From JACCZX01 sp963729165 (GTDB lineage: Bacteria > Pseudomonadota > Gammaproteobacteria > Burkholderiales > Burkholderiaceae_F): a stretch of 64,000 nt of DNA. The notes below the pieces were generated by a model that saw only the letters and a list, made by a program, of their open reading frames with translations, did not search any database and was not told where the DNA came from. Of the stretch, positions 10,056-18,922 are shown piece after piece; within the stretch, counting starts at the first letter, position 1, and each line of letters starts with the position of its first letter. The stretch covers positions 124,001 to 188,000 of the forward strand of contig CAVSMM010000015.1 in NCBI GenBank assembly GCA_963729165.1, written 5' to 3'. Made by a program: the position numbers and the translations under genes.

Positions 10056-10451
10056 TCCGTGACCTGGCTCGATGAAGTCAAGTTCGACGCCGATGGCTTG
10101 GTGACCGTGATCGCGCAGGACGCGGCGAGCGCTCGGGTACTAATGGTCGCGTGGGCGAATCGCGAAGCGCTGGCTAAAACGGCGGCGTCCGGTGGCGCCG
10201 TGTACTGGTCGCGCTCGCGCAAGCGGCTATGGCGCAAGGGTGAGGAGTCGGGCCATCGCCAGAAAGTTGTCGAGATTCGCCTTGATTGCGACGGCGACGT
10301 CGTGTTGTACGCTGTTGAGCAGACGGGCGGCATCGCCTGCCACACAGGTCGAGAAAGCTGTTTTTTCCGCCGCCTCGATGGCGAACAGTGGCGGGCGGTC
10401 GATCCGGTGCTGAAGGATCCGGAACTGATGTACGGAGCCACCAGAAAATGA
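10053..10451 (+). CDS. hisI: Phosphoribosyl-AMP cyclohydrolase HisI
   Basis: Zinc-dependent hydrolase opening the adenine ring of PR-AMP, the third histidine step. The start is ATG 10053 or GTG 10059, leading to TWLDEVKFDADGLV. Family motifs are MVAWANREAL near 10144-10173, YWSRSRKRLWRKGEESGH near 10204-10257 and the metal-binding DCDGDVVLYAVEQTG with GIACHTGRESCFF near 10285-10368. At about 132 residues it is the stand-alone HisI type; the HisE activity is encoded separately by the next gene, which overlaps as ATGA. Confidence 0.93.
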   Translation: MSVTWLDEVKFDADGLVTVIAQDAASARVLMVAWANREALAKTAASGGAVYWSRSRKRLWRKGEESGHRQKVVEIRLDCDGDVVLYAVEQTGGIACHTGRESCFFRRLDGEQWRAVDPVLKDPELMYGATRK

Positions 10452-10783
10452 GCGACGCGATTTTGAAGCAACTGGCGGACGTCATCGACTCTCGTAAGGG
10501 CGGCGATGCGGCCGAGTCGTACGTTGCTCGCTTGTTCGCTCACGGTGACGACGCGATTCTGAAAAAGATCGGTGAGGAAGCTACCGAGGCGGTGCTGGCC
10601 GCCAAAGGTGGCGAGCGCGAGCGCATCGTGTCCGAAACCGCAGACTTATGGTTTCACTGCATGGTCATGCTTTCGCATTACGGCCTGCGACCGGAAAACG
10701 TGTTGGATGAGCTGTCCCGGCGCGCGGGCACCTCGGGTATTGAGGAACAGGCGCTGCGCAAGGCACTCGCCAGGGGTCTTTGA
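10448..10783 (+). CDS. hisE: Phosphoribosyl-ATP pyrophosphatase HisE
   Basis: MazG-fold pyrophosphohydrolase that removes diphosphate from PR-ATP, the second histidine step. The 111-residue protein has the metal-binding helix KKIGEEATEAVLAAK near 10562-10605 and the second motif ETADLWFHCMVML near 10636-10675. It overlaps hisI by 4 bp and closes the his run; the following HIT gene begins 9 bp later, so it is probably in the same transcript. Confidence 0.94.
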   Translation: MSDAILKQLADVIDSRKGGDAAESYVARLFAHGDDAILKKIGEEATEAVLAAKGGERERIVSETADLWFHCMVMLSHYGLRPENVLDELSRRAGTSGIEEQALRKALARGL

Positions 10784-10792
10784 CCGTGAGCG

Positions 10793-11131
10793 ATGCTAGA
10801 TTGCCTGTTCTGCCGGATCGGCCGCGGCGAAATACCCAGCAAGAAGGTTTTTGAGGATGACAGCGTGCTGGCATTTCACGACATCCATCCGGCTGCCCCG
10901 GTGCACTTTCTGATAATCCCGAAGTCTCATGTCGATTCACTGCTTACTTCCGGACCGGAACACGAGGCTGCGTTGGGTAAAATGGTCGCCCTTGCGCCGC
11001 GCCTGGCGAAGGAACAAGGCTGCGACAATGGCTTTCGGCTCGTGATCAACAATGGTCCGGACGGCGGGCAGGAGGTTAATCACTTGCACATCCACATCCT
11101 GGGCGGACCGCGCCCGTGGAAACGTCTGTAG
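10793..11131 (+). CDS. HIT (histidine triad) nucleotide-binding protein
   Basis: Small HinT-like hydrolase of purine nucleoside phosphoramidates. ATG 10793 gives MLDCLFCRIGRGEIPSKKV, with the family's N-terminal CxxC-like cysteines, and the active-site histidine triad HLHIHILGG is near 11083-11109. Length 112 residues is typical. It lies 9 bp after hisE and 9 bp before tatA, a fixed arrangement in Burkholderiales, but its link to either pathway is only positional. Confidence 0.94.
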   Translation: MLDCLFCRIGRGEIPSKKVFEDDSVLAFHDIHPAAPVHFLIIPKSHVDSLLTSGPEHEAALGKMVALAPRLAKEQGCDNGFRLVINNGPDGGQEVNHLHIHILGGPRPWKRL

Positions 11132-11140
11132 GAGTACGAA

Positions 11141-11383
11141 ATGGGTTCATTCTCGATTTGGCATTGGTTGATCGTTCTGCTGGTGATCATCCTGATTTTC
11201 GGCACCGCCAAGCTGAAAAATATCGGCAAGGACATGGGCGGCGCGATCAAGGGATTCAAGGAAGGCATGAAGGACGGCACCGCCGATGACGTTGCAACGA
11301 GCAAGGTCGATGATCGGCGCCAGGTGCCGGGGCAGACGATCGACGTGCAAGCCAAGGAAAAAGGCCCGGCGTCCAACGTCTAG
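11141..11383 (+). CDS. tatA: Sec-independent translocase subunit TatA
   Basis: Pore-forming subunit of the twin-arginine translocase, which exports folded proteins such as the Rieske protein encoded at 15.3 kb. The 80-residue protein has one N-terminal membrane helix (HWLIVLLVIILIFG), the conserved FG hinge, and an amphipathic helix (KLKNIGKDMGGAIKGFKEGM) followed by a polar tail. A GGAG ribosome site precedes the ATG at about 7 bases. Confidence 0.95.
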   Translation: MGSFSIWHWLIVLLVIILIFGTAKLKNIGKDMGGAIKGFKEGMKDGTADDVATSKVDDRRQVPGQTIDVQAKEKGPASNV

Positions 11384-11444
11384 CCTGCCGAGACTGCCAG
11401 TCGGTCGGCGCCGAAGCCACGGCGCTCGGCCTTCAACCTCTCTG

Positions 11445-11976
11445 ATGTTTGATTTCAGTTTCGGTGAGCTTGCCGTGATCGGCACCGTGGCGCTGGTCGT
11501 GCTCGGTCCCGAGCGGCTGCCGCGCGTTGCGCGCACGGTGGGCGAGTGGGCAGGTAAGGCGCAGCGCTATGTGGCGCAGGTCAAATCCGACATCAATCGC
11601 GAAGTCGAACTGGCAGATTTGAAGAAGCTGCAGGACGAAGCGCGCGACGTTGCACGCTCGATCGAATCGACCGTGCAGGGAAACATTTCGAGTTTGCAGG
11701 CGGGCATCGATTCGACGGTAAAGGGTTTGAACACCGGCTTTGACGATCCCGCCACGGCGACCAGCTCGCCGCCGACCGATTACTCGTGGGACGGCACCAG
11801 CGAGCCCTAGGTCAATCGGGTCTTCGAACGCCGCTTCAAGCCCGGCCCAACCATTTACGAGCTAAGCGAGGAGATTGCGCAGACTGAAGCGTCAGCTGGC
11901 GCTACCTGATCCAGGTCCCACGCGCCACAAACGCTCGCCGCGCGCGCGCGTTAACAAGCCCCGCATTCGGCGTTAG
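11445..11976 (+). CDS. tatB: Sec-independent translocase subunit TatB (internal TAG and one frameshift)
   Basis: Twin-arginine signal-peptide receptor subunit. Residues 1-20 form the membrane helix (FSFGELAVIGTVALVVLGPE), followed by the amphipathic PRVARTVGEWAGKAQRYV. The frame meets a TAG at 11808-11810, but the same frame then continues as VNRVFERRFKPGPTIYELSEE, and after an indel near 11885 as a basic tail LKRQLALPDPGPTRHKRSP to a TAG at 11974-11976. Betaproteobacterial TatB proteins carry just such a tail, and tatC starts 4 bp later, so I extend the gene across both breaks. If the TAG is real, the product is a 121-residue truncated form. Confidence 0.85.
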
Positions 11977-11980
11977 TCCG

Positions 11981-12760
11981 ATGTCCGCCGAAACCGAGGA
12001 GCAGGCTCCGGAACAAAGCTTTCTGTCGCACCTGGTCGAGCTCCGGCAGCGCATCGTGCGTGCCCGATCGCCATCATCATCGTCTTCATTCCGATGGCAT
12101 TCTTCATGCAGCAGATTTTCGACTTCCTGTCGCGGCCGATGTTGGCGGCGCTGCCTGCCGGTACCAAGCTGCTTGCAACCGGCGTCATCACGCCGTTCAT
12201 GGTGCCGCTGAAAGTCACGCTGTTCGCCGCGTTCCTGGTCGCGCTGCCGTATGTGTTGTGGCAGGTATGGGCGTTCGTGGCGCCAGGGCTTTATCGCCAT
12301 GAGAAGCGTCTGGCCGGTCCACTGATCGCCTCGAGCGTGCTGATGTTTTTTGCCGGCATGGCGTACTGCTATTTCGTCGTCTTCGGCTTCGTGTTCAAGT
12401 TCATTGCGGGCTTCGCGCCCGCGTCGGTCTCGGTGTCGCCCGACATCGAGGCGTACTTCGGCTTCGTGATGAGCCTGTTCATCGCGTTCGGCCTGACGTT
12501 CGAAGTGCCGATCGTCGTGGTGCTGCTGGTTCGATTCGGCATCGCGAGCATCGACAAGCTGAAAAAGGCCCGGCCGTATGTGATCGTCGGCGCATTTATC
12601 GTCGCAGCGATTTTCACGCCGCCCGACGTACTGTCGCAACTTTTGCTGGCTATTCCGCTTTGCATACTGTACGAGCTGGGAATTTTTATCGCCCGCTTTA
12701 TCGGCGGCCCGAAGGCTGCTGAAGCAAACAGCGCCGCCGCAGGAAGCGTCGTCAACGTGA
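11981..12760 (+). CDS. tatC: Sec-independent translocase subunit TatC (frameshifted)
   Basis: Core six-helix subunit of the Tat receptor. The start MSAETEEQAPEQSFLSHLVELRQRIVRA is split here only for length; the conserved SHLVELRQRI is followed by an indel near 12060, and homology resumes as PIAIIIVFIPMAFF. Further hallmarks are ITPFMVPLKVTLFAAFL near 12187-12240, YRHEKRL near 12292-12312, FEVPIVVVLL near 12499-12528 and FTPPDVLSQLLLAIPL near 12613-12660. The end is unclear: the main frame runs into the next gene, but a TGA at 12758-12760 in the N-terminal frame gives the expected length of about 260 residues. Confidence 0.9.
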
Positions 12761-13422
12761 TGCGCATGGTTGTTCTTCGGCTGCGCTGTGCTTGCTGGCT
12801 TGCGGCAGTGCTTCTGCAGGACGGCTGCAAGTTGTTCCCGATGACGATATCGACGTCGCTGCCGGCTGGAACGCGTATCGCGCGAACGACCCGGCGCGTG
12901 CGCTGACGCACTACCGTAAGGCGGCCGAACGCAACAATCGAGTTGCGCAATTCAACCTGGCGGTGATGCTTCTCGCGGGCGAGGGCGCCGCCGCCGACTC
13001 CGGTGGCGGGGGTTGGCTGGCTGCGCAAATCGGCTGAGCGTGGTTTTTCGCGTGCGCAATTTGCGTTAGCACTGCTGTACGAGCGTGGCGAGCACGTCAT
13101 CCGGTCACAGGAAGACGCGACCTTGTGGTTTCGCAAGGCGGCCGAACAGAATCATCTCGAGGCGCAGGTCGGCCTGGCGACTCAGTATTTCCTCGGCCGC
13201 GGAGCGCCGCGCGATTTCAAAGAGGCGGCGCAGTGGTACGAGCGCGCCGCCGATCAGGGCGATGAAGCCGCTGCCTATATCGTTGCCAGCCTGTACGAGA
13301 AGGGCGAAGGGGTCGAGCAGGATTTCCCGCGCGCCTGGTACTACTACAGTGTGGCTGCCAGTGGCGGCGAGCCGGCCGCAATCATGAAGGCGCGCGAGAT
13401 GCGCGACAAGCTGCCGCGTTAG
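12760..13422 (+). CDS. Sel1-like repeat lipoprotein (two frameshifts)
   Basis: Probable secreted or outer-membrane TPR/Sel1 protein. The ATG at 12760 overlaps the inferred tatC stop. A hydrophobic leader reaching a lipobox-like LLACGSA near 12789-12810 appears after a frame change near 12775-12790; a second change falls near 13005. The body carries at least four Sel1 repeats, recognisable as AERNNRVAQFNLAVMLLAGEG, FSRAQFALALLYERGE, QNHLEAQVGLATQYFLGRG and DEAAAYIVASLYEKGEGV, each about 36 residues. Such proteins mediate protein contacts; no specific partner can be named. The lipoprotein assignment rests on one motif in a disturbed region. Confidence 0.75.
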
Positions 13423-13447
13423 TTGCACGCGAGTGCGCGCAACTGGC

Positions 13448-14610
13448 TTACCGCGCACGCGGCGTCGGACGCTCTCCCACCGCCACCTTCACGTCAAGTT
13501 CTTTTCCGCCGCGCACGACCCTGACCTTCGCCTCGGAGCCCGGCGGCAATTGCGAGATCTGATTCAGCATCGCTTTGCTGTTAACCACGGGCTGGCCGTT
13601 GATGCTGAGCATCACGTCACCGGGCTCGAGGCCGGCCTTGCCCGCGGGACTCGCACGCTGCACGCCTTTCAGAACGACGCCTTCATCGCGGCGCCAAGCG
13701 CAGCAGCCCGGCCATTTCCGGCGTGATGTCCTCGGGCTCGACGCCGAAAAATCCGCGCTGCACCTTGCCGGTCTTGATCAACTGGTCCATCACTTGCGTG
13801 ACCAGCGTCGAGGGAATCGCGAAACCGATGCCGATCGAGCCACCGGTGCGTGAAAAGATCGCCGTGTTGATGCCGACCAGATTGCCATTGGAATCGACCA
13901 GTGCGCCGCCCGAGTTGCCCTGGTTGATCGCGGCGTCGGTTTGGATAAAGTTTTCGAACGTATTGATACCCAGATTCGTACGTCCGAGCGCCGAAACAAT
14001 GCCCATCGTCACCGTTTGCCCGACATCAAACGGATTGCCGATCGCCAGCACGACGTCGCCTACCTGCAACGAGTCCGAGCGCCCGAACGTGATCGCGGGC
14101 AGATCGCGCGCTTCGATCTTCAGCACCGCAAGGTCGCTTTCGGGGTCGGCGCCGACCAGCTTGGCCTCGAATTGGCGGCCATCTGAGAGCGCCACCGCGA
14201 TTTCATCGGCGGCCTGCACGACATGATTATTGGTGAGCACGAATCCGTCCCGGGTGGCGACCACACCCGAGCCGAGGCTCGCTACCCGATCGCTGCCGCG
14301 CGCGTCGCCAAAGAGATACCGATAAAGCGGGTCGTCGCCGGTGACCACGGCGGCGCACTTCCTTGGTCGTGTAAACATTGACGACGGCGGGCGCGGCGAG
14401 CTTGACGGCGCCCCCGTAGGAAGTCAGCGCGTTGGCGCGCGCGTCCGGAACCACCGCCTGCTTGATGCCAAGGCTTTCCGCGGCAGGCAAAGGCGCGGGC
14501 GTGTCCGGCCGCCGCGAAAGCCACTCGGGCCGCAGCGTCGAAACGATAAATAGCAGCGCCAGACCGATAGTGGTGGCTTGAGCGAAGACGAGCCAAAGGC
14601 GGCGGATCAT
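13448..14610 (-). CDS. Membrane-anchored HtrA/Deg serine protease, DegS-like (two frameshifts)
   Basis: Periplasmic quality-control protease. Residues 1-30 form an uncleaved anchor (LWLVFAQATTIGLALLFIV). Catalytic residues are His in VLTNNHVVQAADE near 14215-14250, Asp in DPESDLAVLKIE near 14125-14160 and Ser in DAAINQGNSGGALVDSN near 13885-13935. One PDZ domain (PAGKAGLEPGDVMLSINGQ) ends the protein, so domain order is anchor-protease-single PDZ, as in DegS. Indels near 14345 and 13690 split it into three frames; corrected length is about 387 residues. It is convergent with the upstream Sel1 gene. Confidence 0.88.
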
Positions 14611-14731
14611 GACGTTTGTGTCGGGACCGGAGCAGGCGCGGGTTTCACATCAGGGCAAGCATTATTCCCCACGCGTGCGGCCGCAGGATGGCCGCTGGTC
14701 TGCGCGACCGGCACCGCACGCAAGCCGCCGG

Positions 14732-15151
14732 TCAGCGCCGCCTTAATTCGTCGCGAATCTCGCGCAGCAGCACGACATCTTCCGCCGCGGGGGGCGCGGC
14801 CGCGTCGAGACGCGAGCGCACGCGGTTAATCCCCTTGATCATCCAGAAGATCACAAACGCCAAAATGATGAAATTCAACAGAATCGTCAGGAAGTTTCCC
14901 CATGCCATCACCACCGCGGACGTGCGTGCTGCGGCGAGCGGCGTGCCGGGCGGAACGCTGCCCGACAGCACGACATATTGATTCGTAAAATCCACTTTGC
15001 CGCCGACCATCGCATTGATCGCCGGCATGACGACGTCGTTGACCAGTGAATCGACGATCTTGCCGAACGCCGCGCCAATGATGATGCCGACCGCAAGGTC
15101 GATAACATTGCCCTTGACCGCGAAGTCGCGGAACTCCTTCAGCATTCCCAT
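14732..15151 (-). CDS. mscL: Large-conductance mechanosensitive channel MscL
   Basis: Pentameric inner-membrane emergency valve opened by membrane tension at osmotic downshock. The 139-residue protein shows the N-terminal amphipathic helix MLKEFRDFAVKGN, TM1 VIDLAVGIIIGAAFGKIVDS, a periplasmic loop, TM2 NFLTILLNFIILAFVIFWMI and a charged cytoplasmic helix ending LLREIRDELRRR. A GGGAG ribosome site lies about 6 bases before the ATG on the minus strand. Roughly 120 bp without a gene separate it from the protease gene downstream. Confidence 0.96.
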   Translation of the reverse strand: MGMLKEFRDFAVKGNVIDLAVGIIIGAAFGKIVDSLVNDVVMPAINAMVGGKVDFTNQYVVLSGSVPPGTPLAAARTSAVVMAWGNFLTILLNFIILAFVIFWMIKGINRVRSRLDAAAPPAAEDVVLLREIRDELRRR

Positions 15152-15338
15152 GGCTTTCTCCCGGTGTGTGGACCTGCAAAGTCTAACGAGGGCGAGTGGA
15201 AATCGGTGAGACGGATCAAGTAGAATGCCGCGCTGCTATCGGGCGCGTCACGAATCGTAATCGTAAAAATGTAGTTCAGCGTGCCGCGTACGCCCGCTTC
15301 GTCAACTCCTAACTCCCACCCCTTGATCCGGGATTTTC

Positions 15339-15964
15339 ATGTCGACGACCACCGTCACCGAGAGTGGCGAGCCCTCTGAATAAGCCGATGGATAAGGAAC
15401 GCCGCGCCGACGATCGCTGTGGCCGCGGCCGTTGGCGGCGCCGGCGTCGTTGCCGCCGCCGTGCCCTTCGTCACTTCATTGATGCCGTCGGAGCGCGCGA
15501 AGGCCGCGGGCGCTCCGGTCGAAGCCGATATTTCCGGGATGGCGCCCGGCGAAATGCGCTCCTTCGAGTGGCAGGGGCGACCCGTGTGGATCTTGAATCG
15601 CACTCCGCAGATGCTGCAATCGATCCGTAAAGCCGATGGCGAAGTCGCCGATCCGAAATCGCTGCGCACCGCGTTTCCGACGCCGGCTTATGCGCGCAAC
15701 GAGTATCGGTCGATCAAGCCTGAGTACTTGGTCGCCGTGGGCATCTGCACGCACCTCGGATGCAATCCGATCGGCCCGTTTGCGCCGGGGGCGAACTCGA
15801 TGCTGGGTAGCGAGCCTGGCTTCGTCTGCCCGTGCCACGGCTCAACGTTCGACCTGGCCGGCCGTGTTTACAAAAACAAGCCCGCGCCGGACAACTTGCC
15901 CGTGCCTCCGCATAAATACCTGTCTGCCAATGTTGTGTTGATCGGCGACGACTCCAAAGGCTGA
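15339..15964 (+). CDS. petA: Ubiquinol-cytochrome c reductase, Rieske iron-sulfur subunit (N-terminal frameshifts)
   Basis: Rieske protein of the cytochrome bc1 complex, passing electrons from ubiquinol to cytochrome c1. The 2Fe-2S ligand motifs are CTHLGCNPIG near 15747-15776 and CPCHGSTFD near 15828-15855. The N-terminus holds KPMDKERR, a twin-arginine signal of the kind exported by Tat, then the hydrophobic AAAVGGAGVVAAAVPFVTS. Indels near 15370 and 15405 disturb this part: ATG 15339 (MSTTTVTESGE) is the probable start, with GTG 15364 as alternative. petB follows 5 bp downstream. Confidence 0.92.
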
Positions 15965-15969
15965 TTGCG

Positions 15970-17364
15970 ATGGCGGAACACAAGAGCGAAGGGACGAGCA
16001 ACTACAGCGGACTGTTGGGATGGGTCGACGCCCGGATGCCGACCGTCATGTCGGAATTCAAGAAGCACGCGTCCGAGTATTACGCGCCGAAGAATTTCAA
16101 CTTCTGGTACATCTTCGGCGGCATCGCGCTGGTCGTGCTGGTGCTGCAGATCCTGACCGGCATTTTCCTGACGATGCATTACAAGCCGGATGCGAATCTG
16201 GCGTTCGCGTCGGTCGAATACATCATGCGCGATGTGCCGGGCGGATGGTTCATCCGCTACATGCACTCCACCGGCGCGTCGTTTTTCTTCATCGTCGTAT
16301 ATCTGCACATGTTTCGCGCGTTGCTGTACGGCAGTTACCGCAATCCGCGCGAGCTGATCTGGATTTTCGGCTGTCTGATCTTCCTGATGCTGATGGCCGA
16401 AGCGTTTTTCGGCTACCTGCTGCCGTGGGGCCAGATGAGCTACTGGGGTGCGCAGGTGATCGTCAATCTGTTCGGCGCGATCCCGCTGATCGGGCCGGAG
16501 CTGGCGATTTTCATCCGCGGTGATTACGTCGTCGGCGATGCAACGCTAAGCCGGTTCTTCGCGTTCCATGTGATCGCGATTCCGTTGCTGCTGCTGGGCC
16601 TGGTCGTCGGACACATCATCGCGCTGCATGACGTCGGTTCCAATAATCCGGACGGCGTCGAGATCAAGGCGCACAAGGATGCGCAGGGCCGGCCGCTCGA
16701 CGGCGTGCCGTTTCATCCGTACTACACGGTGCACGATCTTTACTGGCTGTCGATCTTCCTGATTCCGTTTTTCGCAGTCGTGTTTTTCTGGCCCGAGTTC
16801 GGCGGCTACTTTCTTGAGTGGAACAACTTCATTCCTGCCGATCCGCTGCAGGGGCCGACACATATCGCCCCGCTGTGGTACTTCACGCCGTATTACTCGA
16901 TCCTGCGCGCTACCACCGAGCAATTCATGATCGTGCTGGCGATCGGAACGATCGGGCTGTCGGCGTTGTTGCTGCTGACGATAGCCAACTCGATCGCGCG
17001 CGCAGCGATCGCAGTCGGAACGATCGTATTGTTGCTCGGCTTCTTCACGCTCGATCCCAAATTCTGGGGCGTCGTACTGATGGGCGTGTCGGTGATGATC
17101 TTCTTTGGGATGCCATGGCTGGACCATTCGCCGGTGCGGTCGATGCGCTATCGCCCGGTGTGGCATTTCTGGCTGTTGATCGCGTGGGTCGTCGCTTTCC
17201 TGATCCTCGGTTATCTGGGTACGCAATCGCCGACGCCGGCAGCCACCGTGGTTGCGCAGGTGTTGACGCTGCTGTACTTCGCATTTTTTGCGTTAATGCC
17301 TTGGTGGAGCCGGATGGGTTCGTTCAGACCGGTTCCCGAGCGCATCACTTTTGCGGCGCATTAG
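15970..17364 (+). CDS. petB: Cytochrome b of the bc1 complex
   Basis: Eight-helix cytochrome b, the quinone-reacting core of complex III, 464 residues and intact. The Qo-site motif is PADPLQGPTHIAPLWYF near 16837-16887 (the PEWY equivalent is PLWY). Heme-ligand histidines fall in helix B (FFFIVVYLHMFRALLYG) and helix D (FFAFHVIAIPLLLLGLVVGH). Its C-terminal part has the extra helices usual in proteobacterial PetB. Both neighbours are within 10 bp, so petABC forms one operon. Confidence 0.96.
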   Translation: MAEHKSEGTSNYSGLLGWVDARMPTVMSEFKKHASEYYAPKNFNFWYIFGGIALVVLVLQILTGIFLTMHYKPDANLAFASVEYIMRDVPGGWFIRYMHSTGASFFFIVVYLHMFRALLYGSYRNPRELIWIFGCLIFLMLMAEAFFGYLLPWGQMSYWGAQVIVNLFGAIPLIGPELAIFIRGDYVVGDATLSRFFAFHVIAIPLLLLGLVVGHIIALHDVGSNNPDGVEIKAHKDAQGRPLDGVPFHPYYTVHDLYWLSIFLIPFFAVVFFWPEFGGYFLEWNNFIPADPLQGPTHIAPLWYFTPYYSILRATTEQFMIVLAIGTIGLSALLLLTIANSIARAAIAVGTIVLLLGFFTLDPKFWGVVLMGVSVMIFFGMPWLDHSPVRSMRYRPVWHFWLLIAWVVAFLILGYLGTQSPTPAATVVAQVLTLLYFAFFALMPWWSRMGSFRPVPERITFAAH

Positions 17365-17371
17365 GAAGCGG

Positions 17372-18250
17372 ATGAGAGCGCCCATGAAAATATTCGCGGT
17401 ACGTATCGCGTTCCTGGCTTCGATACTCGGAGCGGTGCTTGGCGCCTCTTCGGCGCTCGCGTCGGAAGCGGGCGTTCCGATGGACACATGGCCGGTTGAT
17501 CGCGTTCAGAATCCGGCGTCGTTGCAAAACGGAGCGCGCTTGTTTGCCAGCTATTGCATCGGATGCCACGGGGCAAGCCTGGTGCGCTGGAACCGGCTGC
17601 AGGAGATCGGGCTGAGCGACGCGCAGATTCAGCAGTTTCTGATCTTCGGCAATCAGAAGGTCGGCGACACGATCCGCAATTCCGCGTCGCCGTCGGATCA
17701 GAAGCGCTGGTTCGGCAAGGCTCCTCCGGACTTGTCCGTGATCACGCGCGCACGCACCGCGGCAAGTCATGCGGGCACCGACTACATTTACACGCTGCTG
17801 CGCGGCTATTACCGCGATGCCGGCTCGCCGACCGGGTGGAACAACGTCGTCTACCCGAACATCTCGATGCCGCACGTGTTCTGGTACGACCAGGGCCCAC
17901 GCGAAGCCAGAATCGAGTTCACCGACGCACGCAAGGATGCGAAAACCGGGGCGGTTCAACAGGTGCACGTTGTAACGACCTACGATGCAGCGGGTGTTTC
18001 GTCGCGCACCGAAACACCGACGGCCACGCACGGTGCCGAAGGCATCAGCTACTCATTCAAGCCGCAGAACCCGGAGCAGTCACGCCGCTTTGATGAGGAC
18101 GCTGCCGACCTGGTTGCCTTCCTATCGTTTATGACCGACCCGACTGCGAGTAAGCGCACGCAGATTGGTGTGTGGGTGTTGATCTTTCTCGCACTCTTTA
18201 CCGTGGTCGCGTGGCGGCTCAATGCCGTCTACTGGAAAGGCCTCAAGTAG
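17372..18250 (+). CDS. petC: Cytochrome c1 of the bc1 complex
   Basis: Membrane-anchored c-type cytochrome. I start at ATG 17372, preceded by AGGAAG, 7 bp after petB; ATG 17384 is an alternative. A signal peptide (FLASILGAVLGASSALA) precedes the mature protein. The heme-attachment site is CIGCH near 17554-17568, the methionine ligand probably lies in YPNISMPHVFW near 17854-17886, and a C-terminal anchor (IGVWVLIFLALFTVVAWRL) ends in a lysine. The length, about 292 residues, fits a mono-heme cytochrome c1. Confidence 0.95.
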   Translation: MRAPMKIFAVRIAFLASILGAVLGASSALASEAGVPMDTWPVDRVQNPASLQNGARLFASYCIGCHGASLVRWNRLQEIGLSDAQIQQFLIFGNQKVGDTIRNSASPSDQKRWFGKAPPDLSVITRARTAASHAGTDYIYTLLRGYYRDAGSPTGWNNVVYPNISMPHVFWYDQGPREARIEFTDARKDAKTGAVQQVHVVTTYDAAGVSSRTETPTATHGAEGISYSFKPQNPEQSRRFDEDAADLVAFLSFMTDPTASKRTQIGVWVLIFLALFTVVAWRLNAVYWKGLK

Positions 18251-18310
18251 TTTGACCAGCAGGCTCAGGGGGATGGTGCCTGCAGGCTCTGATAAAACAA
18301 AGGAATAACA

Positions 18311-18913
18311 ATGATGGTGCTTTACTCCGGAACAACTTGCCCGTTTTCACAGCGCTGCCGCTTCGTGCTGTTCGAAAAGGGAATGGACTTCGAAATTCGC
18401 GACGTCGATCTGTTTAACAAACCCGAAGACATCAACACGATGAATCCGTATGGCCAGGTGCCGATCCTGGTCGAGCGCGATCTCGTGCTGTACGAGTCGA
18501 ACATCATCAACGAATACATCGACGAGCGCTTTCCGCATCCGCAATTGATGCCGGCCGATCCGGTGATGCGCGCCCGCACACGGCTTTTTCTGTTCAACTT
18601 CGAGCGCGAGCTGTTCGTGCACGTGCAAACGCTCGAAAACAGCAACAACCAGAAGGCGATGGAAAAAGGGCGCGCGACGATTCGCGACCGGTTGACCCAG
18701 CTGTCGCCGATCATGCTGAAGAACAAGTACATGCTCGGCGACGACTTTTCGATGCTCGACGTTGCGCTGGCGCCGTTGCTATGGCGGCTCGACCACTACG
18801 GTATCGATCTGCCGAAAACCGCCGCCCCGCTGATGAAATACGCCGAACGCATGTTTTCGCGACCGGCTTATATTGAGGCACTGACACCTTCAGAAAAGGT
18901 AATGCGCCGTTAA
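18311..18913 (+). CDS. sspA: Stringent starvation protein A
   Basis: GST-fold protein that associates with RNA polymerase under starvation in enterobacteria. The N-terminal thioredoxin-like domain contains SGTTCPFSQRCRFVLFEKG and the conserved NPYGQVPILVERDLVLYES; the all-helical C-terminal domain ends with the typical MKYAERMFSRPAYIEALTPSE. Length 200 residues. A ribosome site AAAGGA lies 6-8 bases before ATG 18311. It follows petC by 60 bp and precedes sspB by 9 bp, the standard betaproteobacterial order. Confidence 0.95.
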   Translation: MMVLYSGTTCPFSQRCRFVLFEKGMDFEIRDVDLFNKPEDINTMNPYGQVPILVERDLVLYESNIINEYIDERFPHPQLMPADPVMRARTRLFLFNFERELFVHVQTLENSNNQKAMEKGRATIRDRLTQLSPIMLKNKYMLGDDFSMLDVALAPLLWRLDHYGIDLPKTAAPLMKYAERMFSRPAYIEALTPSEKVMRR

Positions 18914-18922
18914 CTGCCGTCC

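Noticed and set aside
12760..12906. C-terminal extension of TatC in its main frame
   Set aside because: The extra residues coincide with the signal peptide region of the next gene, and a stop at 12758-12760 in the N-terminal frame gives normal TatC length.
16020..16523. Alternative arginine-rich frame within petB
   Set aside because: petB is intact with all expected helices; the other frame is a shadow.
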